DNA from: Thermoanaerobaculia bacterium
GTDB lineage: Bacteria > Acidobacteriota > Thermoanaerobaculia > Multivoradales > J023
Assembly: GCA_030431255.1 (NCBI GenBank)
Contig: JAUIJL010000004.1
Location: 310,001 to 374,000 of the forward strand
Direction: 5' to 3'
DNA length: 64,000 nt
Part shown: piece after piece, positions 1-8,540 of the stretch
How the letters are laid out: each line of letters starts with the position of its first letter
Position numbering within the stretch: position 1 is the first letter of the stretch
The notes under the pieces: model-generated
The model's input: the letters and a program-made list of their open reading frames with translations, nothing else
What the model was told of the DNA's origin: nothing
Database searches by the model: none
Position numbers and translations under genes: made by a program

Positions 1-2
1 CC

Positions 3-884
3 CTTCCGTCCCTAGCGGTGGCCGGTGGGCTCGGCCTGTTGGAGCTCGCCCGCCAGCGTTTCCAACAAGGCCACATGTTCGCCCCGACCCGCTTTCCCGA
101 GGGGATTTGGGACGCCGAGGTCCACGGGCTCAACACCGTTGACGTTCACTTTACGAGTGAAGACGGCACACCGCTTCACGGCTGGTGGATGCCCCACAAT
201 GAAGCCAAGCTGACCGTGGTCTATTGTCACGGCAACTCCGGCAATATCGCCGAGCGAGTGGATGTCTTCCAACAACTGCTACGGCTGAAAGTGAATGTGT
301 TCGCATTCGACTATCGGGGCTACGGACGCAGCGCCGGATCTCCGAGCGAAGCCGGCGTTTTCTCCGATGTGCGCGCAGCCCTGGACTATTCCGCGGAATT
401 CCTCGCCCCGCGGCATCGAACGGTGCTCTTCGGCCATAGCTTGGGTGGGGCGATCGCCATCGACGGCGCGCTCCATCGACCGAATATCGCGGGCCTAGTG
501 GTCCAATCGAGCCTCACTCAGGCTTCGGACATGGCTCGTCACTTCTATCCCGACCTACCCGTTCATTGGATCAGCAGGAATGCCTTCCGGTCGATCGAAA
601 AGGTGCCCGAGCTAAAGATGCCCAAGCTCTTCATCCACGGTCGGGAGGACTTGACCGTCCCTTACCACCAAGGGGAGCGCCTCTTCAGCGCGGCAGCGGA
701 GCCTAAATCGTTTCTACCCATCGCCCGAGCCGGTCACAACGATGTGCACCTTTGGGGCGGCCTGCGCTACTTCAGCCATTTGACCCGCTTCGGCCGGCAG
801 GCGAGGAGGCACGGCGAAACCAGCATAGACGACGATGCTCATCGCCTGCGAACGGCCGGCTCAGCTGTCCAAGTCGAGCCGTAG
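3..884 (+). CDS. alpha/beta hydrolase (BEM46/YfhR-like), 5' partial
   Basis: Serine hydrolase of the alpha/beta fold, related to the membrane-anchored BEM46/YfhR group; substrate unknown. The nucleophile elbow GHSLGG lies at about nt 432-449. The acid is probably the Asp in GREDLTVP (about nt 640) and the histidine that in AGHND (about nt 735). The text before the first GTG (nt 18) stays open to the window edge and reads as a hydrophobic stretch leading into FAPTRFPEG, as in family members with an N-terminal membrane anchor. The real start is therefore probably outside the window. The 3' end overlaps the convergent kinase gene by 24 bp. Family assignment is firm; function is general only. Confidence 0.85.
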   Translation, partial: LPSLAVAGGLGLLELARQRFQQGHMFAPTRFPEGIWDAEVHGLNTVDVHFTSEDGTPLHGWWMPHNEAKLTVVYCHGNSGNIAERVDVFQQLLRLKVNVFAFDYRGYGRSAGSPSEAGVFSDVRAALDYSAEFLAPRHRTVLFGHSLGGAIAIDGALHRPNIAGLVVQSSLTQASDMARHFYPDLPVHWISRNAFRSIEKVPELKMPKLFIHGREDLTVPYHQGERLFSAAAEPKSFLPIARAGHNDVHLWGGLRYFSHLTRFGRQARRHGETSIDDDAHRLRTAGSAVQVEP

Positions 885-3539
885 TTGCTCCAAACGCTCG
901 ACCATCTCCCGGCCGGAGCGCGCCCGTTTCATCTTGTCGGGGTGTAGCTCTCTGGCGAAGAAGTCGACCAAGGGCTGCGGGCAGCCCTCCATGTAGTCCG
1001 TCAGCTTCTCCAATTTCACATCGCGGATCTTCTCCAACACGATCTGAAACGAACGTCCGGTGAAGAGATTCACCCCTGCCAACGACTCCCAAAGCACGAC
1101 GCTGAGGGCCCAAAGATCCACCGACGGCTCCGGGCGGTGCCCCATCACCGCTTCCGGTGACAAATAACCGACCGTGCCCACCAGCTGGCCGGTCGCCGTA
1201 CGGGCAATCACCCAGCTGGCCGTGTTCTGGATTCGAGATCGTCCGTCCAGCTCCTCTTCAACGCCACCGGCTTCGACATCTTGCCGCCAATCCTGGTGAA
1301 TTCGTGCCACCCCAAAGTCCAGAAGCTTGGCTTGGCCGTCTTGGGTGTAGCCGATATTCGAAGGTTTTAGATCTCGGTGCAGGATTCCCACGGAGTGAAT
1401 TTTTTGCAACGCCGAGGCCACGGTTTTTCCCACTTCGATCGCCGCAGCGGGCGTCAAGGGCCGTCCGGCCAGAAGCTGGTCGGAGAGGGTGCCGCCCTTC
1501 AAGAACTCCTGAATCAACAGGGGCATACCTTCCCAGGTTTCGATGCCGTAGATAGCGGCCAAGCCGGAGTCGGTGACCGTCGCCGCGGTACGCGCTTCCC
1601 GATGCAGTCGCATGGCCGCTTCGGGTGAAACTTGCGGCAGGGTTTTGATCGCCACCTCCCGCCCGAGCCGTAGATCCGTGGCCCGATACACCACCGCCAT
1701 ACCACCGGTTCCCAACCTCGATTCGAAGCGATACTGCCCCCGCAGCACGTAGGGAACGACCGTCGGCTCCAGCTCGATCACACATTTCGGACAGCGGTCT
1801 TCCGAAGGCGGATAGACCCTCGAGCAGGCTAAGCATTCCCGGGCGACCTGCTGGAGCTCCGCCGGCCTCTCCGAGATCTCTTGAGCGCTGGGCATCTCCG
1901 GGGTGAGGGACAGATTCGTGGCTGGAGCCTGCTCTTTGAGCTGCAGCAGCTCGATCACCAGACCCGTGGAGGAGCAAACTCCTTTCACCAGATCCCTATC
2001 CTCGGCCGCAAAGGGCTCCTCGCTCTTTTTCCGGCCCAAAGCGAGGATTCCGATCAAATTACCGTCCAGCGCATGGGCCGGCGAAAGCAGCTCCACACTG
2101 CCGTCGACCAACCACTGTTTGTCCGAATCGCTAAGGTCGTGCAGAGGCGAGCGAGGATCGTCGAATTCAACCACCAGGGGCTCCCGACTTCCCTGTAGAA
2201 GGGTCGTGAGCTTGGAAGCGGTGTCCAGAGGCCGAATGATCCCGAGCGGATCGACGTAACGACCGTGGGCAGAGTCCAACGCCAACAGGGAGACTCGGTC
2301 CAAATGCAGCGCCAGATCCACGCCCGAGCCCACCAGTTTCGAGAGCTCGATGAGATTCCGAGTTCCGCGCACCTTCTCCGCCAAGTCCGTCAGCACCACC
2401 CTGGCGTTATATCGGTCGCGAAAAAACCTTCGGTCGATGGCGTCCACCAAGACTCGGCGGAATCGCATCAAAATGATGCCCAACACGGTCAACCCCGTGA
2501 GCAGGATCGCTTTCGTGCCGGTGAATACCTCCACCAACGGACTGTTTCGATTCTGAATGAGCAGGACAACCAGTAAAACAAACGGCATCACGGCAAAAGC
2601 CGTGGCTGAATACCGAGCCAATAAATATTGAATAGCGCTTCGAGCCAGCTGCCGAACGTCCAAAACCCGATTGGCAAGAACGGCATAAAAGGATATGAAA
2701 GGCATGATAAGGATTAATGAATTAAAAGTGAGAAACGTAACTTTGATTCCTTCCGGATCAGTCGGAAAAAACAGTTGCTCCCTAGCAAAGAAGAGCTCCA
2801 AGGAATTCTTGAAAGTTTGCGGCCCAAACCCCAAAACCAGTGCATATCCGAAAAGGCTGACTCTCCTTTTTACCTCCCCAACCGCACCTCTCACCCGATA
2901 GAAGACACCCAGCATGCTCATAAATGCCAAGGGCATGAGGTAATACCAAGCGGTATCCGTCAAGTGCCAGATTCCGATTGTGAAGAAGCCCGCCCGCCCC
3001 GGAAGCATACCCAAGATATAATCCAGCTGGCCCAGTAAAAAGTAAAATCCGCAGATCAGCAAAGACGCGGCCTGGAACGCACGGCGAATTCTTGCTAAAA
3101 CCGGTGGCTCGTAGGTGCCGGGAAAGTACTCCAAAAATCTCCAGGAATACCAGGCCAGAAAGAATTCAAATCTGGTTCGACCCAAAATTTCTGCAACAAG
3201 CTTCAGGTTCGGAACAGCAGACCCAAATCGTAGAATATTCGATGCCGAATATGCACCCGCAGTGCACATCAGAAAGATCGCGAATACTTTCGCTTGAGTG
3301 CTCCGACTCGACCGGAAGGCCCAGGTTCCGAAGAAGGTATAAACCGAGGCCAAGATCACCCAAACATGAAATCGATAGTCGAGCTTGTCGGAGAACCAAA
3401 TGGCGAGGACCAAGTAGGCGGCTATAGAAGCGATAGCCCTGAAGAATAGGAATCCAAACGCAATATGGTCAAATCTTGCGACGCCCCTTGCCCACCTTCG
3501 GCTCTTGGAGCTGGATCGATTTCTCGGAGATTCGCTCAA
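861..3539 (-). CDS. multidomain membrane Ser/Thr protein kinase
   Basis: Residues about 20-300 hold a run of hydrophobic membrane helices, like the sensor part of 7TM histidine kinases. A GAF-like region follows (about 370-530), then a small zinc ribbon (CLAC...CPKC, about 566-587), and a complete Hanks-type kinase domain from about residue 600 to the end. The kinase has the glycine loop GTGGMAVVY, the lysine in AIKTL, the catalytic HRDLKPSN (about 719) and DFGVA. The protein looks like a histidine-kinase sensor module whose output has been replaced by a Ser/Thr kinase. It lies 18 bp downstream of the small gene ending at 3558 and is probably co-transcribed with it. Ligand and targets are unknown. 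Confidence 0.88.
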   Translation of the reverse strand: MSESPRNRSSSKSRRWARGVARFDHIAFGFLFFRAIASIAAYLVLAIWFSDKLDYRFHVWVILASVYTFFGTWAFRSSRSTQAKVFAIFLMCTAGAYSASNILRFGSAVPNLKLVAEILGRTRFEFFLAWYSWRFLEYFPGTYEPPVLARIRRAFQAASLLICGFYFLLGQLDYILGMLPGRAGFFTIGIWHLTDTAWYYLMPLAFMSMLGVFYRVRGAVGEVKRRVSLFGYALVLGFGPQTFKNSLELFFAREQLFFPTDPEGIKVTFLTFNSLILIMPFISFYAVLANRVLDVRQLARSAIQYLLARYSATAFAVMPFVLLVVLLIQNRNSPLVEVFTGTKAILLTGLTVLGIILMRFRRVLVDAIDRRFFRDRYNARVVLTDLAEKVRGTRNLIELSKLVGSGVDLALHLDRVSLLALDSAHGRYVDPLGIIRPLDTASKLTTLLQGSREPLVVEFDDPRSPLHDLSDSDKQWLVDGSVELLSPAHALDGNLIGILALGRKKSEEPFAAEDRDLVKGVCSSTGLVIELLQLKEQAPATNLSLTPEMPSAQEISERPAELQQVARECLACSRVYPPSEDRCPKCVIELEPTVVPYVLRGQYRFESRLGTGGMAVVYRATDLRLGREVAIKTLPQVSPEAAMRLHREARTAATVTDSGLAAIYGIETWEGMPLLIQEFLKGGTLSDQLLAGRPLTPAAAIEVGKTVASALQKIHSVGILHRDLKPSNIGYTQDGQAKLLDFGVARIHQDWRQDVEAGGVEEELDGRSRIQNTASWVIARTATGQLVGTVGYLSPEAVMGHRPEPSVDLWALSVVLWESLAGVNLFTGRSFQIVLEKIRDVKLEKLTDYMEGCPQPLVDFFARELHPDKMKRARSGREMVERLEQLRLDLDS

Positions 3540-3557
3540 ACTACCAACCCTCAGATC

Positions 3558-3914
3558 TCAATCACCAGTGCGTTCTTCGCTGTCTCGGAAACAGTCACCA
3601 GTCTTCGAGCCCAGCTGAACCCGACGAAAAGCCACCGCCACGTCCTTCTCTTCGATATAGACCCGTCCTTCGTCCAACATCAAGTTGACGGCGACCCGTC
3701 CGATGGTCCGAATTCGCTCCAACATCTGAACCGCGATGTCCTCCCAATCACCGGCAAGGTTGCGCGCTTCGATGATCGGCGTCATCAACCCAACGAGCTC
3801 GCGGCAAGCGCCGGATGAAACCCTTACGCAACCCGTGCCTTGGCCAAAGGCCACCAGGGTTTGATTCAAGACATCTTGCTTGGAGTATCTCTTGCGCGTT
3901 TCTTTCGAAGCCAT
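3558..3914 (-). CDS. small protein with histone-fold-like pattern
   Basis: A 118-residue soluble protein that I do not recognise as a named family. It begins with a basic stretch (KETRKRYSK). A helix with small residues follows, then a short strand-like VRVS, a long amphipathic helix, and GRVYIEEKDVAVAFRRV. The last part matches the L2 loop plus third helix of histone folds (basic-x-x-I-x-x-x-D-V/I-x-x-A). The central helix would be about 20 residues longer than in archaeal or bacterial histones, so homology is not established. It sits 18 bp upstream of the membrane Ser/Thr kinase on the same strand, which suggests a shared transcript. Could also be a regulatory partner of that kinase. Confidence 0.6.
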   Translation of the reverse strand: MASKETRKRYSKQDVLNQTLVAFGQGTGCVRVSSGACRELVGLMTPIIEARNLAGDWEDIAVQMLERIRTIGRVAVNLMLDEGRVYIEEKDVAVAFRRVQLGSKTGDCFRDSEERTGD

Positions 3915-4191
3915 CTTCTGGACCCACTTTCTTCTGAGGGGTTTCTAGGCAGAATCCCCGCTCCGTCATGTACATGACGCATTTCCTGAGACTGTTTCAA
4001 AAAATCTCGGCTAACATCAGGCATTCCCCCTCTAGGCAACCTTCAGAAGCCTTGCCGAATTGAATCTAACGCAAGGTAAAACCTAGATTTATCCAGCAGA
4101 TCATCCGACGCCGACGGCTGATCCGCGATAGACTAGAGGTCCCCGTTACCGAATTCTTGCCCAACGCAGGATTCGAGTAAAGGAGAGGATT

Positions 4192-6123
4192 GTGCAAGAG
4201 CCTTTGTTCGATGCCCTGGAGGGACTTTCCACCGCGGTCTTGGTCTTCGACCAGTCCGCGAGATTGGTTTGGTCAAATTCCGCCGGGCTCGATCTACTCC
4301 AGACCCCCCTCGAGCCGCTCCGCGGCTCAGAAGCTGAGTCCCTGCTCCGCGAGCGCCTCGGCCTGGACGCCCGTATCCTCGAACAGCCACCCACGGAAAC
4401 CCGTGCTGTGGACGCCACGTTGGCCGACGGCCGGAGCGTCAGCTTGCGCGTGAGGTCTCGCGGGCTGACCGACCCAAGCTACCGGTTGCTCTATCTCGAG
4501 TCCGTCGGAGGCATTGAGGAAACCTCAGCTCCCAAGCCGGCTTCCACCGAGCACTGGCAACAAGAGATGATACGCGCGGAGGAAGCGGTTCGAGAGTCCG
4601 AGCTCCGGTACCGGCGGCTTTTCGACCAAAGCCGGGACATCGTTTCGATCAGCGATCACGAGGGTAAGCTGATCGACGTCAATCGCGCCGGCCTGGAGCT
4701 GCTCGGTTACGAGCGCAAGGAGCAGGTCTTGGCCATGGATATCGGCCGAGGGGTTTGGGGCGACCCGGAGGCGAGGAGGAACGTCTTTCGGCAGGCGAAG
4801 ACCCGCGGATACGCAGAATTCGAAACCCTCTTCTCAACCCAGGACAAGGGAGATCGGTGGGTCAGCGGAACGATGGTCGAGATGCGGGACGACCTGGACC
4901 GACCCGAAGGATTCCTGACCATCGTTCGTGACGTCACCGACCAACGGCAAGTCGAGGACCAGCTGCGGCAAAGCCAGAAGATGGAAGCCATCGGTCGGCT
5001 CGCCGGCGGCATCGCACACGACTTCAACAACCTCTTGACCGCCATCACCGGCTATTGCGACTTGCTTTTGGACGAGGCCCCCAATGAGGAGATGCGCTCC
5101 TATGTGCGTGAGATCGAAGCCGCCGGCACCCGAGCCTCGGCCTTGACGGCCAAGCTGCTGACGCTGAGCAGGCGAGAGAAGGTCACACCGAAAACCATCG
5201 ATCTCAACGCCTCGGTGCGCGACCTACAAGGCCTCCTGCGCCGACTGATCGGGGAAGATGTCGAGCTTCGCGTCGAGCTGGAAGCCGAGCCGAGCTTCGT
5301 TCGAGTCGACCCAGGACAGCTGGATCAAACCATCTTGAATTTGGCCGCCAATGCCCGCGATGCCATGCCCAAAGGCGGAAAGCTGACCTTGAGAACGGAG
5401 ACCAGGTGGATCACCGGGCACGATCAGGAGATGACGCCACCCCCTCGCACGGCACAGCTCGAGCCGGGCCCATTCGCATGCCTGACGGTCTCCGATACTG
5501 GAATTGGCATGGACGCTCGTACCCTGAAGCACATTTACGAGCCTTTCTTCACCACCAAAGAAGCGGGCAAGGGAACCGGCTTGGGCCTAGCAACGGCCTA
5601 CGCCACTATTCATCGGTTCGGCGGATCGATCGAGGTGTCCAGCTCGGTCGGCAAGGGCTCGACCTTCAATCTGCTCTTGCCGAGGGTCCAGCGGGAGACT
5701 GATCAAGAGAAGGGCCTCACCGTCCGCGATGCGGCCGAGCTCGCCCAAGGCAGCGAAACGATCCTACTGGTCGAGGACGACGAAACCGTGCGCCACTTAG
5801 TCCGCACCCAGCTTCAGCGCCAGGGCTATCGAGTCGTCACCGCGGAGGATGGGGAATCCGCCTTGCAGAAAGTTGAGGAAACGGAGCAAGGCTTTGAGAT
5901 CGACCTGGTGGTCAGCGATGTGGTGATGCCCGGGATGAGCGGTCCGGCGCTGGCCGCGGAGCTCCGCCGGAACCAGCCCGACGTGCCCATCCTCTTCATC
6001 TCCGGCTATACGGGGTCGTTCATGGTGCAGCACGGATTTTGCGAGGACACGGACGAGGTCCTGCAGAAACCTTTCACCGCCAAAATGCTCGCCGAGAGGG
6101 TACGCGACCTATTGGACCGGTAG
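4192..6123 (+). CDS. PAS-PAS hybrid sensor histidine kinase with receiver
   Basis: Soluble hybrid histidine kinase of 643 residues. An N-terminal PAS-like region (about 5-95) is followed by a second PAS/PAC (about 137-255). The HisKA box GGIAHDFNNLL carries the phospho-accepting His near residue 276. The HATPase domain has DTGIGMD and GKGTGLGL, and the C-terminal receiver has the acidic VEDDE pocket and the phosphorylatable Asp of VVSDVVMP near 576. The GTG start is chosen because AAAGGAGAGG lies just upstream at about 4178-4188. No membrane segment is visible, so the signal is probably cytoplasmic. No cognate regulator is adjacent; it is an orphan phosphorelay component here. Confidence 0.9.
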   Translation: MQEPLFDALEGLSTAVLVFDQSARLVWSNSAGLDLLQTPLEPLRGSEAESLLRERLGLDARILEQPPTETRAVDATLADGRSVSLRVRSRGLTDPSYRLLYLESVGGIEETSAPKPASTEHWQQEMIRAEEAVRESELRYRRLFDQSRDIVSISDHEGKLIDVNRAGLELLGYERKEQVLAMDIGRGVWGDPEARRNVFRQAKTRGYAEFETLFSTQDKGDRWVSGTMVEMRDDLDRPEGFLTIVRDVTDQRQVEDQLRQSQKMEAIGRLAGGIAHDFNNLLTAITGYCDLLLDEAPNEEMRSYVREIEAAGTRASALTAKLLTLSRREKVTPKTIDLNASVRDLQGLLRRLIGEDVELRVELEAEPSFVRVDPGQLDQTILNLAANARDAMPKGGKLTLRTETRWITGHDQEMTPPPRTAQLEPGPFACLTVSDTGIGMDARTLKHIYEPFFTTKEAGKGTGLGLATAYATIHRFGGSIEVSSSVGKGSTFNLLLPRVQRETDQEKGLTVRDAAELAQGSETILLVEDDETVRHLVRTQLQRQGYRVVTAEDGESALQKVEETEQGFEIDLVVSDVVMPGMSGPALAAELRRNQPDVPILFISGYTGSFMVQHGFCEDTDEVLQKPFTAKMLAERVRDLLDR

Positions 6124-6149
6124 AGCTCGGGACCCCACCGGCTTCGGGC

Positions 6150-6743
6150 TCAACCGCGCCCCGGGGAGAAAAGTGGAAAACCGTGCTCCAGACGCAGGAC
6201 GTCGAATCGCTCCGACAGGGATGAGCGTTGGGTCTCACACTCCACGTCCCAAATACGCAACCGTCGGGCTTCCGCGATCCAAGCCCTAAGGTCCGGCTCG
6301 TCTCGAGGGTCCGCGGCACGCCAGATCAGTCGGACTCGGATGCCTTCTGCGGCCAAACGACCTGCCGCTTCCAACGACGAGCGACACCAGCCCAATCGAC
6401 GAGGTCGGTCGATCAACCACTCCACCGTCAGATCGTGCCGACTGTCCAGACGGACCAGGCGTGGAAGGTCATCGAGAATCTCCCGACCACGGCAACGAAT
6501 TCGAACCACGAGCCCTTGATCTTCGGGCAACATGTCCAACAAACCGTGTCGATCTTCGAGAGTCTCGAAGGGACGGGTACGGCTGCCGAGCACCACCGGC
6601 TCTCCCTTTCGAATCGCACGGGAAATGCGGAGCTGCAGGACCGGCGATATAAACTCCCTCAAGCGACGCCACGAGCTGCGACCCACGGGCATTCCGGTGT
6701 GCTTCCATGCTGAGCCGGGAATCGATGAAGCTACTATCGCCAT
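6150..6743 (-). CDS. radical-SAM-like barrel protein lacking the cluster cysteines
   Basis: A 197-residue protein. Its order of motifs (VVLGSRTRPFETLEDR, a strand of alternating VRIRCRG, EILDDLPRL, a DLTVEWLI strand, AAEGIRVRLIWR) follows the C-terminal two thirds of the SPL/Rv2578c type of radical SAM protein. In those proteins the equivalent is the GTNTDPYQPIE motif and the following beta-alpha units. The N-terminal Cx3Cx2C motif and the strand carrying it are missing, so it cannot bind the usual 4Fe-4S cluster. It is either a degenerate homologue with a binding role or a remnant. It is convergent with the histidine kinase (27 bp gap). No extension is available upstream of the ATG in this frame. 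Confidence 0.6.
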   Translation of the reverse strand: MAIVASSIPGSAWKHTGMPVGRSSWRRLREFISPVLQLRISRAIRKGEPVVLGSRTRPFETLEDRHGLLDMLPEDQGLVVRIRCRGREILDDLPRLVRLDSRHDLTVEWLIDRPRRLGWCRSSLEAAGRLAAEGIRVRLIWRAADPRDEPDLRAWIAEARRLRIWDVECETQRSSLSERFDVLRLEHGFPLFSPGRG

Positions 6744-6792
6744 GGAACGTCTCCAATGAGGTACTTAGAGTGAGGTGCTTTTAAAGTGGGTT

Positions 6793-6820
6793 GACGGCCA
6801 GATCCAGATGACGGCCAGAT
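6793..6820. repeat. direct repeat, 11 bp x2
   Basis: GACGGCCAGAT occurs at 6793-6803 and again at 6810-6820, a 17-bp period, in the intergenic region between the radical-SAM-like gene and mutM. Function unknown; it lies just upstream of the phased TTACGCC array. Confidence 0.6.
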
Positions 6821-6849
6821 GGAGGTGATTTCAGGTGCTCAATCGAGAC

Positions 6850-6922
6850 TAACGCCTCCATTACGCCAATCTTACGCCATGTTTACGCCTTTCGTCAACT
6901 TATTTTACGCCTGAATATCGCC
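6850..6922 (+). promoter_or_regulatory. 11-bp phased TTACGCC iterons upstream of mutM
   Basis: The heptamer TTACGCC is exact at 6861, 6872, 6883 and 6905. It is near-exact at 6850 (TAACGCC) and 6916 (TATCGCC), with a degenerate slot at 6894. All positions are spaced by 11 bp or 22 bp, one site per helical turn, ending one base before the mutM ATG. Seven-base direct repeats with 4-base spacers are the classic target geometry of OmpR/PhoB-type winged-helix regulators (Pho box, PhoP box). The array may therefore control mutM or the divergent gene at 6743. The regulator is not in the window. Confidence 0.55.
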
Positions 6923-6923
6923 T

Positions 6924-7760
6924 ATGCCTGAGCTACCTGAAGTCGAAGTGGTCAAGAGAAGCCTCGAGCCGCGGCTGATCGGCCGACACGTGAGCTCGGT
7001 CGCGGTGCATAGCCCGGCCCTGCGCGAGCCCCTCGACCACAAGGCTTTGGTCGCTTTGACGGGGTCCACGGTCAGCGGCTTGCGACGTCGAGCCAAATAC
7101 CTGTTGATCGACTTCGAGGGAGGTCACACCCTGGTCATTCACCTCGGCATGAGCGGCCGACTGACCGTGGTGGGCTCGAACGTACCGCGAGAGAAGCACG
7201 AGCACCTCAGCTTCTTCCTCTCCGACAGCGGACGCCTTCGCCTGGTGGATCCTCGGCGCTTCGGCATGGCCTTCGCGCTGCCCACGCCCGGGCTCGCGTC
7301 GGACCGACGATTTTCACACCTCGGCGTGGAGCCCCTCGACACCGCTGATTCGGCCGGCGGGCTCAGCGGCGCCTATTTACGCCTCAAAGCCAAAGGGCGT
7401 AGGGGGCCGATCAAATCATTCCTCATGGACGGCAAGATCGTCGTGGGGGTGGGCAACATTTACGCCAGCGAGGTGTTGTGGCGCTCGAAGGTCCATCCCA
7501 AACGTGGTGTCGATCGCATCGGCCCCGAGACCTGGGAGCGCCTGGCGAGCTCGATCCGTGGCGTGTTGGCCGACGCAATCGCTGAGGGCGGAACCACTTT
7601 GTCCGACTTCCAAGACGGTGAAGGCAATGCCGGCTATTTCCAAGTGTCGCTGGCCGCTTACGGTCGTGAGGATCAACCGTGCCCACGATGCGAGGCACCC
7701 ATCCGTCGTATCGTGCAATCCAATCGCAGCACGTTCTACTGTGCACGATGCCAGCGCTAG
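6924..7760 (+). CDS. mutM: formamidopyrimidine-DNA glycosylase (Fpg/MutM)
   Basis: Bifunctional base-excision glycosylase/AP lyase that removes 8-oxoguanine and formamidopyrimidines. The N-terminus MPELPEVE supplies the catalytic Pro2 and Glu3. The lysine of the HLGMSGR region and the H2TH domain (VGVGNIYASEVLW, GGTTLSDF) are present. The C-terminus is a complete four-cysteine zinc finger (CPRC...CARC) at nt 7680-7755. Length of 278 residues is standard. It is directly preceded by a phased heptamer array reaching to the start codon, so its expression may be controlled by an OmpR-family regulator. Confidence 0.97.
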   Translation: MPELPEVEVVKRSLEPRLIGRHVSSVAVHSPALREPLDHKALVALTGSTVSGLRRRAKYLLIDFEGGHTLVIHLGMSGRLTVVGSNVPREKHEHLSFFLSDSGRLRLVDPRRFGMAFALPTPGLASDRRFSHLGVEPLDTADSAGGLSGAYLRLKAKGRRGPIKSFLMDGKIVVGVGNIYASEVLWRSKVHPKRGVDRIGPETWERLASSIRGVLADAIAEGGTTLSDFQDGEGNAGYFQVSLAAYGREDQPCPRCEAPIRRIVQSNRSTFYCARCQR

Positions 7761-8030
7761 GCGGCGCCGAGATTCCGTTTTAAAAAACCTTCACGGAGAT
7801 TTTCCTTGTCCGTTGAAAGGGCGCGTGTTACCGTAACTTCGAAATTGTCCCGAGGATCACACGCCAGTACTCCTGCCTGCCGAAGCGACCCACGACTGTC
7901 CAAACGTCCCCCGTCCTTCAAAGCGTTGACGAACGTTGTTCCTTGTGACGTGTACCCTATGGCGAAGCTCCGGCGCCTAGTCCGGAGATGAAAAGAATCG
8001 CCCGCTCGCGCGGGTCAGGAGATCGAAGAG
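7761..8030 (+). promoter_or_regulatory. leader region of the RRM gene
   Basis: This 270-bp gap holds no supported gene. Near its 3' end there is a hairpin CTCCGG...CCGGAG (about 7968-7987). A second one is CCCGC-TCGC-GCGGG (8001-8014). It ends three bases before the AGGAG ribosome binding site (8017-8021) of the RRM protein. This second hairpin could influence ribosome access. A weak TTGACG at about 7926 might mark a promoter, but no good -10 box sits at the right distance. Confidence 0.35.
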
Positions 8031-8291
8031 ATGTCGAAGAGAATCTACGTGGGGAACCTGCCTTTCAGTGCCACCGAAGACGAAGTGCGCGACCTGTTCG
8101 CGGCCTTTGGAACCGTGACCTCGGTGAATCTGATTTCTGACCGAGAGACGGGTCGTCCCCGCGGATTCGGATTCGTAGAGATGGAAGACGGTGGAGACGA
8201 AGCCATTGAAGCTCTGGACAAGAGCTCCATGGGCGGACGCACCTTGACCATCAACGAAGCCCGCCCCCGCGAACGTCGTCCCCGCTGGTAA
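8031..8291 (+). CDS. RRM-domain RNA-binding protein
   Basis: An 86-residue protein that is a single RNA-recognition motif. RNP2 is RIYVGNLP (residues 4-11) and RNP1 is RGFGFVEM (44-51), with the aromatic residues that stack on RNA. The tail is short and basic (RPRERRPRW). Bacterial single-RRM proteins of this kind (as in cyanobacteria) bind single-stranded RNA and are often cold-regulated. The strong AGGAG site lies 10 bp upstream, behind a small hairpin. The gene is monocistronic, with an intrinsic terminator about 145 bp downstream. Confidence 0.95.
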   Translation: MSKRIYVGNLPFSATEDEVRDLFAAFGTVTSVNLISDRETGRPRGFGFVEMEDGGDEAIEALDKSSMGGRTLTINEARPRERRPRW

Positions 8292-8436
8292 GCCGTCCCA
8301 CCGATAAGCCGACCAGGTTGTAGGCTCACCACCATTCGGCGGGCCTATGACATCGGGGTTATAGTACCGCCCCCTTGAGTCAGAATTCTGAGGCCCGATA
8401 GTCGACAGCTTCTGATTAGTTTTTTCGGTACAGAAT

Positions 8437-8468
8437 GCCGGCGAGAGCGTAAGCCCTCGCCGGTTTTG
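8437..8468 (+). terminator. intrinsic terminator after the RRM gene
   Basis: Arms CCGGCGAG (8438-8445) and CTCGCCGG (8456-8463) are perfect. An inner GC-GTAA-GC cap forms a GNRA-type tetraloop, and TTTTG follows. It is oriented for the RRM transcript. Confidence 0.8.
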
Positions 8469-8540
8469 TCGTTTCAGAAGATTCTCGTACGGTGCCGTCC
8501 AGCCGGCAAACGCACGCCGGCACGCTGACTAACTGAGTGA

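Noticed and set aside
12-275. Antisense frames within the hydrolase and many other genes
   Set aside because: They are shadows of strongly supported genes in GC-rich DNA, with no independent start signals or domains.
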